DNA from: JANXYW01 sp031400455
GTDB taxonomy: Bacteria > Chloroflexota > Dehalococcoidia > DSTF01 > JACRBR01
Direction: 5' to 3'
Assembly: GCA_031400455.1 (NCBI GenBank)
Contig: JANNPX010000015.1
Coordinates: 1 to 64,000, forward strand
Length of the DNA: 64,000 nucleotides
A program made the position numbers and the translations under genes. Shown piece by piece: positions 1 to 8,159 of the stretch. The notes under the pieces are model-generated. The model was not told where the DNA came from, searched no databases, and saw nothing but the letters and a program-made list of their open reading frames with translations. The first letter of the stretch is position 1. The number at the start of each line of letters is the position of its first letter.

Positions 1-79
1 CGACTACGTCGTACTGGCGTACAGCGCGCTCACCCAGCTCACGGAACTCCTGCTCGAATCGGCCGCCGAGGGCGCGTGA
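1..79 (+). CDS. C-terminal end of an unidentified protein (partial)
   Basis: An open frame enters from outside the window and reads 25 residues before a TGA at 77-79. That stop overlaps the GTG of the next gene as GTGA, the spacing used by coupled genes throughout this window, so the frame is probably real. The tail is a leucine-rich helix ending in Glu-Gly-Ala. Too little is visible to name it. The BatD-like gene that follows makes a MoxR/DUF58/BatD-type cluster possible, but that is only an inference from context. Confidence 0.55.
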   Translation, partial: DYVVLAYSALTQLTELLLESAAEGA

Positions 80-1029
80 CAGCGGCATGCCGCATCACCG
101 CCGTCGCGCTGCTCGCGATCGGCTGCGTGTTCGCCCCGCGCCTTGCGCAGGCCGCATCGCCGCCCGCGATCGTGTCCGCGACGGCCGTACCGGCGCGCGC
201 GACGGTCGGCGATCGCATCACGCTGACGATCGTCGTCGACCACGATGCGGCGACGACGGTCGAGGGCGCTGGGTTTGGCGCTGACACCGGCGCGTTCGAG
301 ATCGTGGACGTCGCACCGCCACGCACAGAGCCGCAGAACAATCTCTCGCGCACGACGATCGTGTACACGCTGACGGCGTTTCGCACGGGCGATCTCATGA
401 TCCCACCACAATCGATCACCTACAGCGGGCCGGACGGCAGCGGCACGCTACAGACAGCTCTACTCGACGTGACGATCACATCCGTGCTGGCGCCCGGCGA
501 AGTGGAACTGCGCCCGCTGAAGCCGCAGCTCGATATACCCGAGCCTGCGCCGCCAGCCATCGTGCCTGCCCTCTTCGTAGCGGCGCTGGCCGCGATGACG
601 GCGTTCGGGTACCTGCTGATGCGGCGCGCTATCGCCATTAGTCCGGTCGGCGTCAACGTCATCGCGTCCGCTGCGGTCGCGCTATCGCCGGAGGAAGAAG
701 CGCGTGCGGCGCTCGACGCCATCGCAGCCGGCGATCTCGGTCGCGCTGACGTGGCGGAGTACTACACGCGCATCGCGGCGACGGTGCGTGCGTATCTGAG
801 CGCGCGCTTCGCGTTCCCGGCGTACGCCATGACGCGTAGCGAACTGGAGCACGGCGCGGAGCGTGCCGGCATCGACCGCTGGCCGGCGCGCGTCATCGGC
901 AATCTGCTGGAGCAATGCGACGCCGTGGAGTTCGCCGCATTCCTGCCTGCGCCCGAGCGCCGTGCTGCCGACCTCACCGCGGCGTACGAGATCATCGAAC
1001 TGACGGCGCCGCAGGAGATCGCGCCGTGA
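76..1029 (+). CDS. BatD-like membrane-anchored protein
   Basis: The protein has 317 residues and starts at a GTG overlapping the upstream stop. Residues 1 to about 26 form a signal peptide ending in Ala-Gln-Ala. An extracellular beta-rich region of about 110 residues follows, resembling the BatD/oxygen-tolerance type, with statements such as VGDRITLTI and FRTGDLMIPP. One membrane helix lies near residues 160-182. The cytoplasmic tail has the helical pattern of DUF4381-like domains (YYTRIAATVRAYLSARF, then a T-x-S-E-L element). BatD-type proteins usually accompany MoxR ATPases and DUF58 proteins in envelope maintenance. The overlap with an unseen upstream gene fits this but does not prove it. 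The stop lies six bases from a convergent gene. Confidence 0.6.
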   Translation: MTAACRITAVALLAIGCVFAPRLAQAASPPAIVSATAVPARATVGDRITLTIVVDHDAATTVEGAGFGADTGAFEIVDVAPPRTEPQNNLSRTTIVYTLTAFRTGDLMIPPQSITYSGPDGSGTLQTALLDVTITSVLAPGEVELRPLKPQLDIPEPAPPAIVPALFVAALAAMTAFGYLLMRRAIAISPVGVNVIASAAVALSPEEEARAALDAIAAGDLGRADVAEYYTRIAATVRAYLSARFAFPAYAMTRSELEHGAERAGIDRWPARVIGNLLEQCDAVEFAAFLPAPERRAADLTAAYEIIELTAPQEIAP

Positions 1030-1035
1030 CGCGCA

Positions 1036-1554
1036 TCACGCCATCGGCCGTTCGCACCAGCCGACGTCCCAGTACTGATCGAACTTTCGGCCGATAGCGT
1101 GCATGAGCCCCGCTTGCACGAAGCCGAAGCGCTGGTGCAGGGCGACCGAAGCTGCGTTCGGGAGCGTGATGCCGGCGACAGCCATGTGAAGATCCTCACT
1201 CCGCAGCGCATCGAAGAGCGCCGTGTACAACGCGCTGCCGATACCGCGGCTCGTCGCCTCCTGCGCTAAGTAGATCGTCGTCTCGACGCTGGTGTCGTAC
1301 GCCTTCTTCACGCGGAACTGGTGAGAGCCGGCGTAGCCAAGGACACCGCCCGTATCCTCCGCGACAAGCAGTCGATGCGGACCGGTCTCAGCGAACTGTG
1401 CGAACCACGGACGGCGATCTTCGGCGGTGATCGGATCGATGTCGAACGTGATGGGCGTATTGATGATGTAGAAGTTGTAGATTTCCGTCAGGCGCGCCAG
1501 GTCATCGGCGCGCGCCGGGCGGATCTCGACTGCGGGTTCGTTTGGACCGCTCAC
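1036..1554 (-). CDS. GNAT acetyltransferase, phosphinothricin acetyltransferase-like
   Basis: A GCN5-related N-acetyltransferase of 172 residues. It carries the family pattern of phosphinothricin/YncA-type enzymes: IYNFYI near the N-terminus, the acetyl-CoA loop (SRGIGSALY), LPNAASVALHQRFGF and GRKFDQYWDV near the C-terminus. The start is set at GTG 1554, which overlaps the TGA of the upstream acetyltransferase as GTGA. A longer reading frame towards 1920 only runs through that gene. It is a close paralogue of its neighbour, so the pair looks like a tandem duplication translated as a coupled unit. The substrate is probably a small amine or an amino-acid-like toxin. Confidence 0.85.
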   Translation of the reverse strand: MSGPNEPAVEIRPARADDLARLTEIYNFYIINTPITFDIDPITAEDRRPWFAQFAETGPHRLLVAEDTGGVLGYAGSHQFRVKKAYDTSVETTIYLAQEATSRGIGSALYTALFDALRSEDLHMAVAGITLPNAASVALHQRFGFVQAGLMHAIGRKFDQYWDVGWCERPMA

Positions 1555-2087
1555 AGCTTCTTCTCGTACCACACGACGTCCCAGTACTGATCGAACTTGC
1601 GGCCGACTTCGCGCAGCACACCAACGCGCGTAAAGCCGAAGCGTTCGTGGATGGCGCACGACGCTTCGTTGGGCAGCGTGATCGCTGCCATTGCCATGTG
1701 CACGTCTTCTTTGCGTAGTTCGTCGAAGATGGCCTCGTAGAGGCGGTGGCCGATGCCGCGGCCAATCGCCTCGGGCGCGGAGAGGATCGTCATTTCGACC
1801 GTCGTGTCGTAGGCGGCGCGCGGGTGGAACTTGCTCGTCGTCGTGTAACCAAGCACGACGCCAGCACTCTCGGCGACGAGCATGCGGTGCGGCCCAGTAG
1901 CGGCGTAATGGCTGAACCACTCGCGCCGCTGGTCGGCGGTGAATGGATCAAGGTCGAACGTCGTCGGGGTGTTGACGATGTAGTGGTTGTAGATCTCTGT
2001 CAGGCGCGGCAGGTCGTCGATCGTCGCTGGACGGATCGTGAGGTCTGTCGGCGTACGGGCGGAGCCGCCAGCGCGTTCGGTGCTCAT
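1551..2087 (-). CDS. GNAT acetyltransferase, phosphinothricin acetyltransferase-like
   Basis: The protein has 178 residues from ATG 2087. A TTG six codons further upstream is possible but has no better ribosome site. It shows the same ordered motifs as the downstream copy: IYNHYIVNTPTTFDLDP, the acetyl-CoA loop IGRGIGHRLY, the N-x-x-S-x-x-x-H-E-x-x-G-F element and GRKFDQYWDV. These mark the phosphinothricin acetyltransferase branch of the GNAT fold. It is first in a two-gene unit with its paralogue. About 100 bases without a recognisable gene separate it from the EamA transporter. Substrate unknown; detoxification is the usual role of the family. Confidence 0.87.
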   Translation of the reverse strand: MSTERAGGSARTPTDLTIRPATIDDLPRLTEIYNHYIVNTPTTFDLDPFTADQRREWFSHYAATGPHRMLVAESAGVVLGYTTTSKFHPRAAYDTTVEMTILSAPEAIGRGIGHRLYEAIFDELRKEDVHMAMAAITLPNEASCAIHERFGFTRVGVLREVGRKFDQYWDVVWYEKKL

Positions 2088-2190
2088 GGCACTTAGTTTA
2101 GGCAATGCTCGCGTCTGGGCAGAGTCACGGGCTGATCACGTACGCACTACGAATCCTCGGTCAGCAGGCAGTAGGCGCCCGAGCGTCGTT

Positions 2191-3054
2191 CTAGCCCAGT
2201 GCCAGGGCGAAGACGCCAACGACGATCGCGGTGGCGCCAGCGAGACGGCGCGGCGCATCCGACTCCCCGAGCAGGCGCAGGCCGAGGATGGCGCCGAAGA
2301 GGATGCTGATCTCCCGCGCTGGTGCGACGTAGCTGACGGGCGCGAGCGTGTACGCGACGAGCACGAGCAGATACGCGCCGGGGCTGAGCACACCGATGAC
2401 GACGAGGGCACGCCGCTGCTCCGTGACGATCGCGCGGATTTCGTCACGGCCGGAACGCGTGCCCAACGCGAGCGGCGCCATCATCAGCATGCGGGAGACC
2501 TCGAGTCCCCAGAGGTACAGCACCGGAGTGACGATCGTCACACCTTTACTGTCCCAGAGCGAGTACGCCGCGATGCAGGCGCCCGTCAGGAGCGCAAAGA
2601 TGATCGAGCGCCATACCTCGGCGCCTGCGGACGAACTGCCGCCCCACGACATGACGATGATTCCTGCCACGACCATCGCCGCGCCAGCGAGCGCGAAGGC
2701 ACTCGGGCGTTCGCCGAAGATGAGAATGGCGCCGACGACGGCAAGCGCGGGTCCAGTGCCGCGCGCGAGCGGGTAGACGACGGAGAGGTCGCCGACCTTG
2801 TACCCCTCGCCGAGCAGCACGAAGTAGAGGCCGTTGAGCAATCCCGCCACGACGACGAACAGCAGCGCATCCGGTCCGAATGAGGGACGCGTCCATAGAA
2901 AGACACCGAGCGTGACCGGCAGATAAGCGAGCACTCCGCAGAGCGTGAAAAGAAAGATGAACGAGGAGCCGCTCCGGGCGCTTTTCGCGAAGAAGTTCCA
3001 CGTCGCATGTATAACTGCCGCGACGAGCACCAACGCGACCGCGAGGATGGGCAT
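2191..3054 (-). CDS. EamA/DMT-family transporter
   Basis: A 287-residue protein made almost entirely of hydrophobic helices, about ten in all and arranged as two repeats of five. This is the layout of drug/metabolite (EamA) transporters. The N-terminus (ILAVALVLVAAVIHATWNFFAKSAR) has the small-residue/Trp-Asn pattern common in this family. The second half contains the characteristic P-V-S-Y-V-A-P-A-R-E segment before helix nine. A purine-rich AGAGG lies upstream of the ATG. The export substrate cannot be read from sequence. It lies 36 bases downstream of sucD on the same strand, so read-through is possible, though no functional link is evident. Confidence 0.85.
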   Translation of the reverse strand: MPILAVALVLVAAVIHATWNFFAKSARSGSSFIFLFTLCGVLAYLPVTLGVFLWTRPSFGPDALLFVVVAGLLNGLYFVLLGEGYKVGDLSVVYPLARGTGPALAVVGAILIFGERPSAFALAGAAMVVAGIIVMSWGGSSSAGAEVWRSIIFALLTGACIAAYSLWDSKGVTIVTPVLYLWGLEVSRMLMMAPLALGTRSGRDEIRAIVTEQRRALVVIGVLSPGAYLLVLVAYTLAPVSYVAPAREISILFGAILGLRLLGESDAPRRLAGATAIVVGVFALALG

Positions 3055-3090
3055 GCGGCAACTACCTCTCGCGCTGTCCGGACACGACTG

Positions 3091-3978
3091 CTAGAGGAGG
3101 CCGCGTTCTCGCAGGACGCGCTCGGTGGTGGCGCCGATTTCGGCGGGGGAGTCGCTGATGGTGACGCCGGCCGCCGTGAGGGCCGCTTTCTTCGACTCGG
3201 CCGTGCCGATGTTGCCGGAGATGATTGCGCCCGCGTGGCCCATGCGGCGTCCTGCGGGCGCGGTCGCGCCGGCGATGAACGCGATCACCGGCTTGGTCAC
3301 GTGCTTCTTGATGTACTCAGCGGCTTCTTGCTCGGCGCTGCCGCCGATCTCGCCGATGAGGACGATGGCGGCCGTGTCGGGATCGTTGTTGAGCAGTTCG
3401 AGCGCCTCGCGCTGCGTGGTGCCGATGATCGGGTCGCCGCCGACGCCGATGCACGTCGACTGGCCGATGCCGCGGCGCGTGAGCTGGTCGACGGCCTCGT
3501 ACACGAGCGTGCCGCTGCGCGAGACGACGCCGACGCTGCCCATCGAGAAGACGTGGCCGGGCATGATGCCGACGCGGCACTCGCCCGGGGTGATGACGCC
3601 CGGGCAGTTCGGGCCGATGAGCCGCGACGCGCCGCCGGCCATCGCGCGCTTCACTTTCACCATGTCGAGTGTCGGGATGCCTTCCGTGATGCAGACGACG
3701 AGCGGCATGCCGGCTTCGGCGGCTTCCATGATCGCGTCGGCAGCGAAGGGCGGCGGGACGAAGATCAGCGAGCAGTCGGCGCCGGTCTCGCGAATCGCCT
3801 GGGCAACAGTGTTGAAGACGGGCACGCCGTGCTCGGTCTTCTCGCCGCCGCGGCCGGGCGTGACGCCGGCGACGATCTTCGTGCCGTAGTCGATGCAGCG
3901 CTGGGTCTGGGAGCTGCCCTCTTTGCCGGTGATGCCCTGCACGAGGACACGGGTGTTGCTGTTCACGAGGACGGACAT
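3091..3978 (-). CDS. sucD: Succinyl-CoA ligase (ADP/GDP-forming) alpha subunit
   Basis: The 295-residue alpha subunit of succinyl-CoA synthetase, which interconverts succinyl-CoA and succinate with phosphorylation of ADP or GDP in the TCA cycle. The CoA-binding Rossmann start (VLVQGITGKEGSSQT), the PNCPGVITPGE segment, the GVGGDPIIG loop and the phospho-histidine region AGRRMGHAGAIISG are all present. Full length. A clear AGGAG precedes the ATG. The beta subunit gene lies upstream on the same strand at 5461-6627. An unrelated DUF3500 gene sits between them, which is unusual because sucC and sucD are normally adjacent. A tandem-heptamer element lies just upstream of the ribosome site. Confidence 0.96.
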   Translation of the reverse strand: MSVLVNSNTRVLVQGITGKEGSSQTQRCIDYGTKIVAGVTPGRGGEKTEHGVPVFNTVAQAIRETGADCSLIFVPPPFAADAIMEAAEAGMPLVVCITEGIPTLDMVKVKRAMAGGASRLIGPNCPGVITPGECRVGIMPGHVFSMGSVGVVSRSGTLVYEAVDQLTRRGIGQSTCIGVGGDPIIGTTQREALELLNNDPDTAAIVLIGEIGGSAEQEAAEYIKKHVTKPVIAFIAGATAPAGRRMGHAGAIISGNIGTAESKKAALTAAGVTISDSPAEIGATTERVLRERGLL

Positions 3979-4003
3979 AGTGGGTCTCCTGCGGGCCGCG
4001 GGC

Positions 4004-4031
4004 CGGTCGTCGGTCTTCAGTCGTCGGGGGC
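4004..4031. repeat. Degenerate tandem heptamer array upstream of sucD
   Basis: Four 7-base units read cggtcgt, cggtctt, cagtcgt, cgggggc on the plus strand. The same array type, with nearly identical units, lies just upstream of sucC at 6637-6657. It belongs to a window-wide set of period-7 intergenic repeats. Confidence 0.7.
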
Positions 4032-4089
4032 GCGCTGGATGGGCGCCGGTGTGGATACTAGCAGCCGTGCGGGTAGGGGGCGAGCGGTC

Positions 4090-4110
4090 GCTGGAGGTTG
4101 GAGGATGGAG
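4090..4110. repeat. Tandem heptamer (three units)
   Basis: Units gctggag, gttggag, gatggag in direct succession. It lies in the gap between the DUF3500 gene and sucD. It has the same period as the other heptamer arrays but a different unit sequence, close to the array at 31516-31543. Confidence 0.65.
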
Positions 4111-4166
4111 AGCCTGTCGAAACGCACGCGAGGGGAGGCTCTGGATCGTGCGAGCGTACTGCGTCG

Positions 4167-4206
4167 GTCCGGCTTTGCCGGACGGACAGCCGAGGGCGGC
4201 CGCCCT
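4167..4206 (-). terminator. Two GC hairpins downstream of the DUF3500 gene
   Basis: A 7-bp stem gtccggc/gccggac with a TTT loop (4167-4183) is followed by a perfect 14-base palindrome (4193-4206). They lie 27-66 bases beyond the DUF3500 stop on the minus strand. There is no T-run, so this could be a factor-dependent terminator or a repeat element. Confidence 0.45.
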
Positions 4207-4232
4207 ACACGCTCCGCGTCCTCGCCACAGTA

Positions 4233-5336
4233 TTAGTGGGCAGTGCGTAAGTGTTCGCGCAGCAGGTCGGCGCCGAAGTCGGCGTCCGGATCGCGCCAGA
4301 CGGTGTGGACGTGGTTGGCGTCGTCTTGCGTGTTGTCGTATTCGACGACGAGCGTCGGCGCCTGCAGGCGGTAGTAGTGCGGGTGCCGCGGACGCTCGTC
4401 GCCGGCCCAGGCGAAGTGCATGGTGTCGAGGCCTGCGCGCTCGAGCTTCGCCTGCTCGATCCGTGCGAGGTCGTCGGGCAGCCGTTCGACGTAGGCGGCG
4501 ACGAGCGCGGCGAGGAGCTCGCGCTGCTGCGCGTGCATCATCGACGCGGCGATGCCACGCGGTCCGGCGCGTTCGAAGCGGACAGCGTCGAGGGCGGACT
4601 GGGGCGTGTCGGCGGCGCGGGCGGCCATCGTCGGGCGATCCTGGTCGGCGCGAGGCCGCCGGGCCTGGAGCGCGGCCAGTTCCGGCACGATCTCGAACGC
4701 GCGCACGTCAGGCACGCGTGGTAGGTTCATCAGCACGATGTCCGGCGGCGCTTCGGCCGCGATGATCGCGATGCGCTTCTGCTCGGCGTCGAGCGACGCG
4801 AGCAAGTCGCGGGCGAGGTCTTCTTCTTCGCCGCAGGGGCGGATGATGGCGCGATCGTTGTGCCGGACTTCTGCCGGGTTCGCGCCGAGGAAGATCGGCG
4901 TCGGCGATACGAGTTCGTTGTTCGCGATCGTGAAGTGCAGCGAGACGTGATGGCCTTCGAAGCGCCAGCCCCACGGCTCCGCTGTGCCGGGCGTGCCGAA
5001 GATGCTGATGAAGTAGCGGCCGGAATCGCGCACGGCGTCGAGACGACGGCCTTCGATCTCGTTGAGCACATCGTCGAGGGCGATGATCGTCGTCGTCTGC
5101 GCGTAGGCGTGGATGCTGAGGCCGCTGGCAACGAGCGCGTGCGTGAGCTTGCGCTGGGCGCCGTCCATCTCGCGCAGCGGCAGGGCGTGGACGTCCTTTG
5201 GGAAGTACGCCCAGCTCCGTCGTTCGTCGTCGTCATCGAGTGCGAAGGACGCCTTCGCGCGCTGCGCGTCGTCGAGCGCGGCGAGGAGCGCCGTGGCGGC
5301 GGCGGTCATGTGGGCGGCGGTGGTCGATTCGGGCAT
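4233..5336 (-). CDS. DUF3500 family protein
   Basis: A protein of about 367 residues matching the DUF3500 pattern: an N-terminal alanine-rich helix, then F-x-x-D-D-x-x-R-x-x-W-x-Y-F-P, the REMD segment, and a central GWRFEGHHVSLHFT block with conserved Trp-Gly and His residues. The biochemical role is not established. Several His, Asp and Glu residues suggest metal or hydrolase chemistry, but this is only a guess. I chose ATG 5336, preceded by a weak GGAACG site; a GTG at 5399 would add 21 unconserved residues. It sits between sucC (upstream) and sucD (downstream) on the same strand, with gaps of about 124 and 254 bases. Confidence 0.8.
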   Translation of the reverse strand: MPESTTAAHMTAAATALLAALDDAQRAKASFALDDDDERRSWAYFPKDVHALPLREMDGAQRKLTHALVASGLSIHAYAQTTTIIALDDVLNEIEGRRLDAVRDSGRYFISIFGTPGTAEPWGWRFEGHHVSLHFTIANNELVSPTPIFLGANPAEVRHNDRAIIRPCGEEEDLARDLLASLDAEQKRIAIIAAEAPPDIVLMNLPRVPDVRAFEIVPELAALQARRPRADQDRPTMAARAADTPQSALDAVRFERAGPRGIAASMMHAQQRELLAALVAAYVERLPDDLARIEQAKLERAGLDTMHFAWAGDERPRHPHYYRLQAPTLVVEYDNTQDDANHVHTVWRDPDADFGADLLREHLRTAH

Positions 5337-5460
5337 GTGTGCGTTCCGTTCGTCGCGGTCGGTCGGCGGTCGTCCGTGCACGACAGTGGGTACCCGCACG
5401 AGGGCAGTCTACGGACTGCCCATACACGGGACGATGGCGAAGTCGGCGACGGAGGTGAGG

Positions 5461-6627
5461 TTACGCGGCTTTCGCTGCTTCGACGGCTTTCTTCGCGGCT
5501 TCGCCGAGGTTGTCGGCGCGGATGATCGCCGCGCCGGACTCTTTGATGAGGCGCTCGCCCTCTTCGATGTTGGTGCCGGCGAGGCGGGCGACAACGGGGA
5601 TGGCTTTCGCCATCTTCTTCTGCGCGTTGATGATGCCCTGCGCGATGATATCGACGCGCGCCATGCCGCCGAAGATGTTCACGAGGATCGCCTTGACGTT
5701 AGGGTCGCGCGAGATGATCAGCAGCGCGTCCACGACAAGGTCGACGTCGTTGGCGGTAGCGATATCGAGGAAGTTGGCGGGTTCGCCGCCGGCGAACTTG
5801 ATGCTGTCCATGGTCGCCATGGCGAGGCCCGCGCCGTTGACGAGGCAGCCTATGTTGCCATCGAGCTTAATGAAGTTGCTGATGCCCTTCTCGGAGGCTT
5901 CGACTTCGCTGGGGTCTTCTTCGTCCTTGTCGCGCAGCGCTTCGATGTCCTTGTGACGGAACATCGCGTTGTCGTCGATGGTCATCTTCGCGTCGAGCGC
6001 GAGCACGCGGCCGTCGGTCGTGACGACGAGCGGGTTGATCTCGGCGAGCGACGCATCGCTAGCGATGAAGGCATCGTAGAGGCCGCTCATCAACTGCGAG
6101 GCAGGCTTCATCAGATCGCCGGTGAGGCCGAGGTCGAAGCAGAGTTCGCGCGCGTGGTGCGGCTGGAAGCCGATCACGGGATCGATGCTGACGCGGTGGA
6201 TCGCCTCCGGCGTCTTCGCGGCGACTTCCTCGATGTCCATCCCGCCGGCAGAACTGGCCATCATCACGAGGCGCCCTGTCGCGCCATCGATCAGGACGGC
6301 GAGGTAAAGCTCGCGCTCGATCGGCATCTGCTCCTCGATGAGGACGGTCTTCACCCTCTGCCCCTGCGGGCCCGTCTGGTGGGTGATGAGCTGCATGCCC
6401 ATGATCTGCGAAAACGTCGCTCCGGCCTCATCGGGTGAGTTGGCGAGCTTGACGCCGCCGCCCTTGCCGCGACCGCCCGCGTGGATTTGCGCCTTCACGA
6501 CGACCTTACCGCCGAATTCGACGGCGATCGCTTTCGCCTCGTCGGGCGACTTCGCGACACGGCCTTTGGGGACGGGGACGCCGAACTTGGCGAGGATCTG
6601 CTTGGCCTGAAATTCGTGGATCTTCAC
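5461..6627 (-). CDS. sucC: Succinyl-CoA ligase (ADP/GDP-forming) beta subunit
   Basis: The 388-residue beta subunit of succinyl-CoA synthetase. It opens with the typical MKIHEFQAKQIL. The ATP-grasp region includes VVVKAQIHAGGRGKGGGVK. The Mg/nucleotide-binding stretch (SLAEINPLVVT) and the C-terminal dimer/CoA region (NIFGGMARVD, IPVVARLAGTN) are intact. It begins with GTG, preceded by GGAG at suitable spacing. It is first of a minus-strand set sucC, DUF3500 gene, sucD. A heptamer array like that before sucD overlaps its leader. Nucleotide preference (ATP or GTP) cannot be decided by eye. Confidence 0.96.
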   Translation of the reverse strand: MKIHEFQAKQILAKFGVPVPKGRVAKSPDEAKAIAVEFGGKVVVKAQIHAGGRGKGGGVKLANSPDEAGATFSQIMGMQLITHQTGPQGQRVKTVLIEEQMPIERELYLAVLIDGATGRLVMMASSAGGMDIEEVAAKTPEAIHRVSIDPVIGFQPHHARELCFDLGLTGDLMKPASQLMSGLYDAFIASDASLAEINPLVVTTDGRVLALDAKMTIDDNAMFRHKDIEALRDKDEEDPSEVEASEKGISNFIKLDGNIGCLVNGAGLAMATMDSIKFAGGEPANFLDIATANDVDLVVDALLIISRDPNVKAILVNIFGGMARVDIIAQGIINAQKKMAKAIPVVARLAGTNIEEGERLIKESGAAIIRADNLGEAAKKAVEAAKAA

Positions 6628-6636
6628 ATTGGTCTC

Positions 6637-6657
6637 CGGTCGTCAGTCGTCAGGGGC
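6637..6657. repeat. Tandem heptamer array upstream of sucC
   Basis: Units cggtcgt, cagtcgt, caggggc. It lies directly before the GGAG ribosome site of sucC and matches the array before sucD at 4004-4031. Confidence 0.7.
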
Positions 6658-6719
6658 GCGTTTGGCGTCGGTGGGGATTGTGGCGACGAATGGGGGGTGG
6701 GGCAAGCGCGAGGTTACGC

Positions 6720-7385
6720 CTACCGCCCCGGATTGCGGCGCATGGTCCAGAAGGGCGGGCCGCCGCTGCTGATTGCGCCTTCGCTGATGACTTCGAACTG
6801 GTGACGCCGGTAGTAGGGTACGTTGGCTGCCTTTTCCGTTTCGAGGTACGTGTCGTCGCCGATCGGATCGAGACGGGCGAACATGTCCTGCAGGAGGGAG
6901 GCGCCCGCTCCGGAGCGTTGCTGTGCACGATCGACGCCGAGCCAGGCGAGGTACCACGTCCGCAGCCCCATCTCGCGGTCGCGGACAGCGTGCTGTTCGG
7001 CCAAGAATCGGTCGTAGCGCGCTTCCGCCTCGGCGCCCATGGCGGTGGCGGCTTCGCGGTAGTGCACGATCGCGTCGGCGGGGTCGAGATCTACGCTGGC
7101 CATGCCGGGCGGCGCCCAAATGGCGACGCCGCTCAGCGGATCGCCGATGCCGAATACTTCGTTCATCAGCAGGCCCCAGCGCACCGACACCGACATGAAG
7201 ATCGGAAGCGCGATGCGGCGATGCGCGTCGTCCGGCATGAGCCACGTGATCATCGGATAGTCGAAGAAGGCGCGGGCGAGGAGAAGGCCGGCTTCGTCGA
7301 CGTCGCGCGCGGTTAGTTTTCGGACCGCCGGGGCGGCATCAGCCACGGTCTCCTGCGGCGACTCTTCGACGGGCCGCTCAGGCAT
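6720..7385 (-). CDS. GNAT family acetyltransferase
   Basis: A 221-residue GNAT-fold protein. The first half contains LLLARAFFDYPMITWLMPD, a layout common in the large GNAT group that includes polyamine and puromycin-type acetyltransferases. The acetyl-CoA motif reads LAWLGVDRAQQRSGAGASLLQ, followed by TYLETEKAANVPYYRRHQFEV. The start lies three bases after the stop of the upstream paralogue at 7389-8009, so the two are co-translated. Substrate unknown. The preceding 92-base gap towards sucC holds only the heptamer array. Confidence 0.85.
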   Translation of the reverse strand: MPERPVEESPQETVADAAPAVRKLTARDVDEAGLLLARAFFDYPMITWLMPDDAHRRIALPIFMSVSVRWGLLMNEVFGIGDPLSGVAIWAPPGMASVDLDPADAIVHYREAATAMGAEAEARYDRFLAEQHAVRDREMGLRTWYLAWLGVDRAQQRSGAGASLLQDMFARLDPIGDDTYLETEKAANVPYYRRHQFEVISEGAISSGGPPFWTMRRNPGR

Positions 7386-7388
7386 CCG

Positions 7389-8009
7389 TCATCGCGGTGC
7401 GCGTTTCATCGTCCAGTAGTGCGGGCCGTTGCCGGGGATGTCGTCTTCGACCAGCACTTCGAATCCGTGGCGCTGGTAGAAAGGGACGTTGATCTCTTTC
7501 TGCGTCTCCAGGTAGCACGGCAGTTTGTCGGCGTCGGCACGGGAGAGGACGGGCTGCATCAGCGCGCCACCGATGCCCTGACCCTGCCGCGGCGGATCGA
7601 CGCCGAGGATCATCAAGTACCAGTGCGGCTCGGGGACGTCGCGATCGTGCAGGTGCTCGAAGGTGTTCATGATCTTCATGAAGCGCATGAACGGGCCGAC
7701 GCCAAGCGCGAACGGCGCCATGAGCATGCCCGTTCGCGCCATCTTGCCGAGCGACACCTTCGTCTCCCCGGGCTTCAACCAGATGGCGTTGCCTTCCACC
7801 TTGTCGCCGGTCGTGTAGACCTCGCCCCAGCGATCTCCGAGGACTGCGGCCTTCGTGAAGAACCAGGGCAGGTCGCGGGCGCGCTTGGTGTCGTCGGGAG
7901 TGACCCACCGGGTCAGAGGATCATCGAAGAAGGCGCGGCTGAGCACCGCGCCAGAGTCCGTTATCTGGGTCTTGGTCATGAGGGTGGGTTGGATGGCGGC
8001 TGTGGTCAT
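7389..8009 (-). CDS. GNAT family acetyltransferase
   Basis: A 206-residue paralogue of the next gene, with the same order of elements: VLSRAFFDDPLTRWVTPDD, the acetyl-CoA loop VDPPRQGQGIGGALMQPVL, then CYLETQKEINVPFYQRHGFEV. A strong AGGAGG lies before the ATG, and a TAGCAT -10-like sequence lies further up. It heads a two-gene unit. The pair repeats the theme seen at 1036-2087, where two other acetyltransferases are also in tandem. Substrate not determinable. Confidence 0.87.
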   Translation of the reverse strand: MTTAAIQPTLMTKTQITDSGAVLSRAFFDDPLTRWVTPDDTKRARDLPWFFTKAAVLGDRWGEVYTTGDKVEGNAIWLKPGETKVSLGKMARTGMLMAPFALGVGPFMRFMKIMNTFEHLHDRDVPEPHWYLMILGVDPPRQGQGIGGALMQPVLSRADADKLPCYLETQKEINVPFYQRHGFEVLVEDDIPGNGPHYWTMKRAPR

Positions 8010-8159
8010 GTCGTGCCTCCTGTGCTTGAAGCGATGCTATCACTGCCGGGGCGGAAGTCAAGGCCTCGTTCGCCGTCGGCCTCGCCAGAGTGCGCTATCG
8101 TTGCATGTTGCCGAGGCTCGCCGGTGATCCGCCGCAGTCTCGCCATCGTAAGGACAGCT

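Noticed and set aside
3007..4236. 409-residue plus-strand frame opposite sucD
   Set aside because: Low-complexity Ala/Asp/Gly/Arg translation, antisense to a complete sucD.
7419..8159. N-terminal extension of the ABC permease frame
   Set aside because: It is antisense to a well-supported acetyltransferase gene. The ATG at 8160 has an AAGGA site and starts directly at the first membrane helix.
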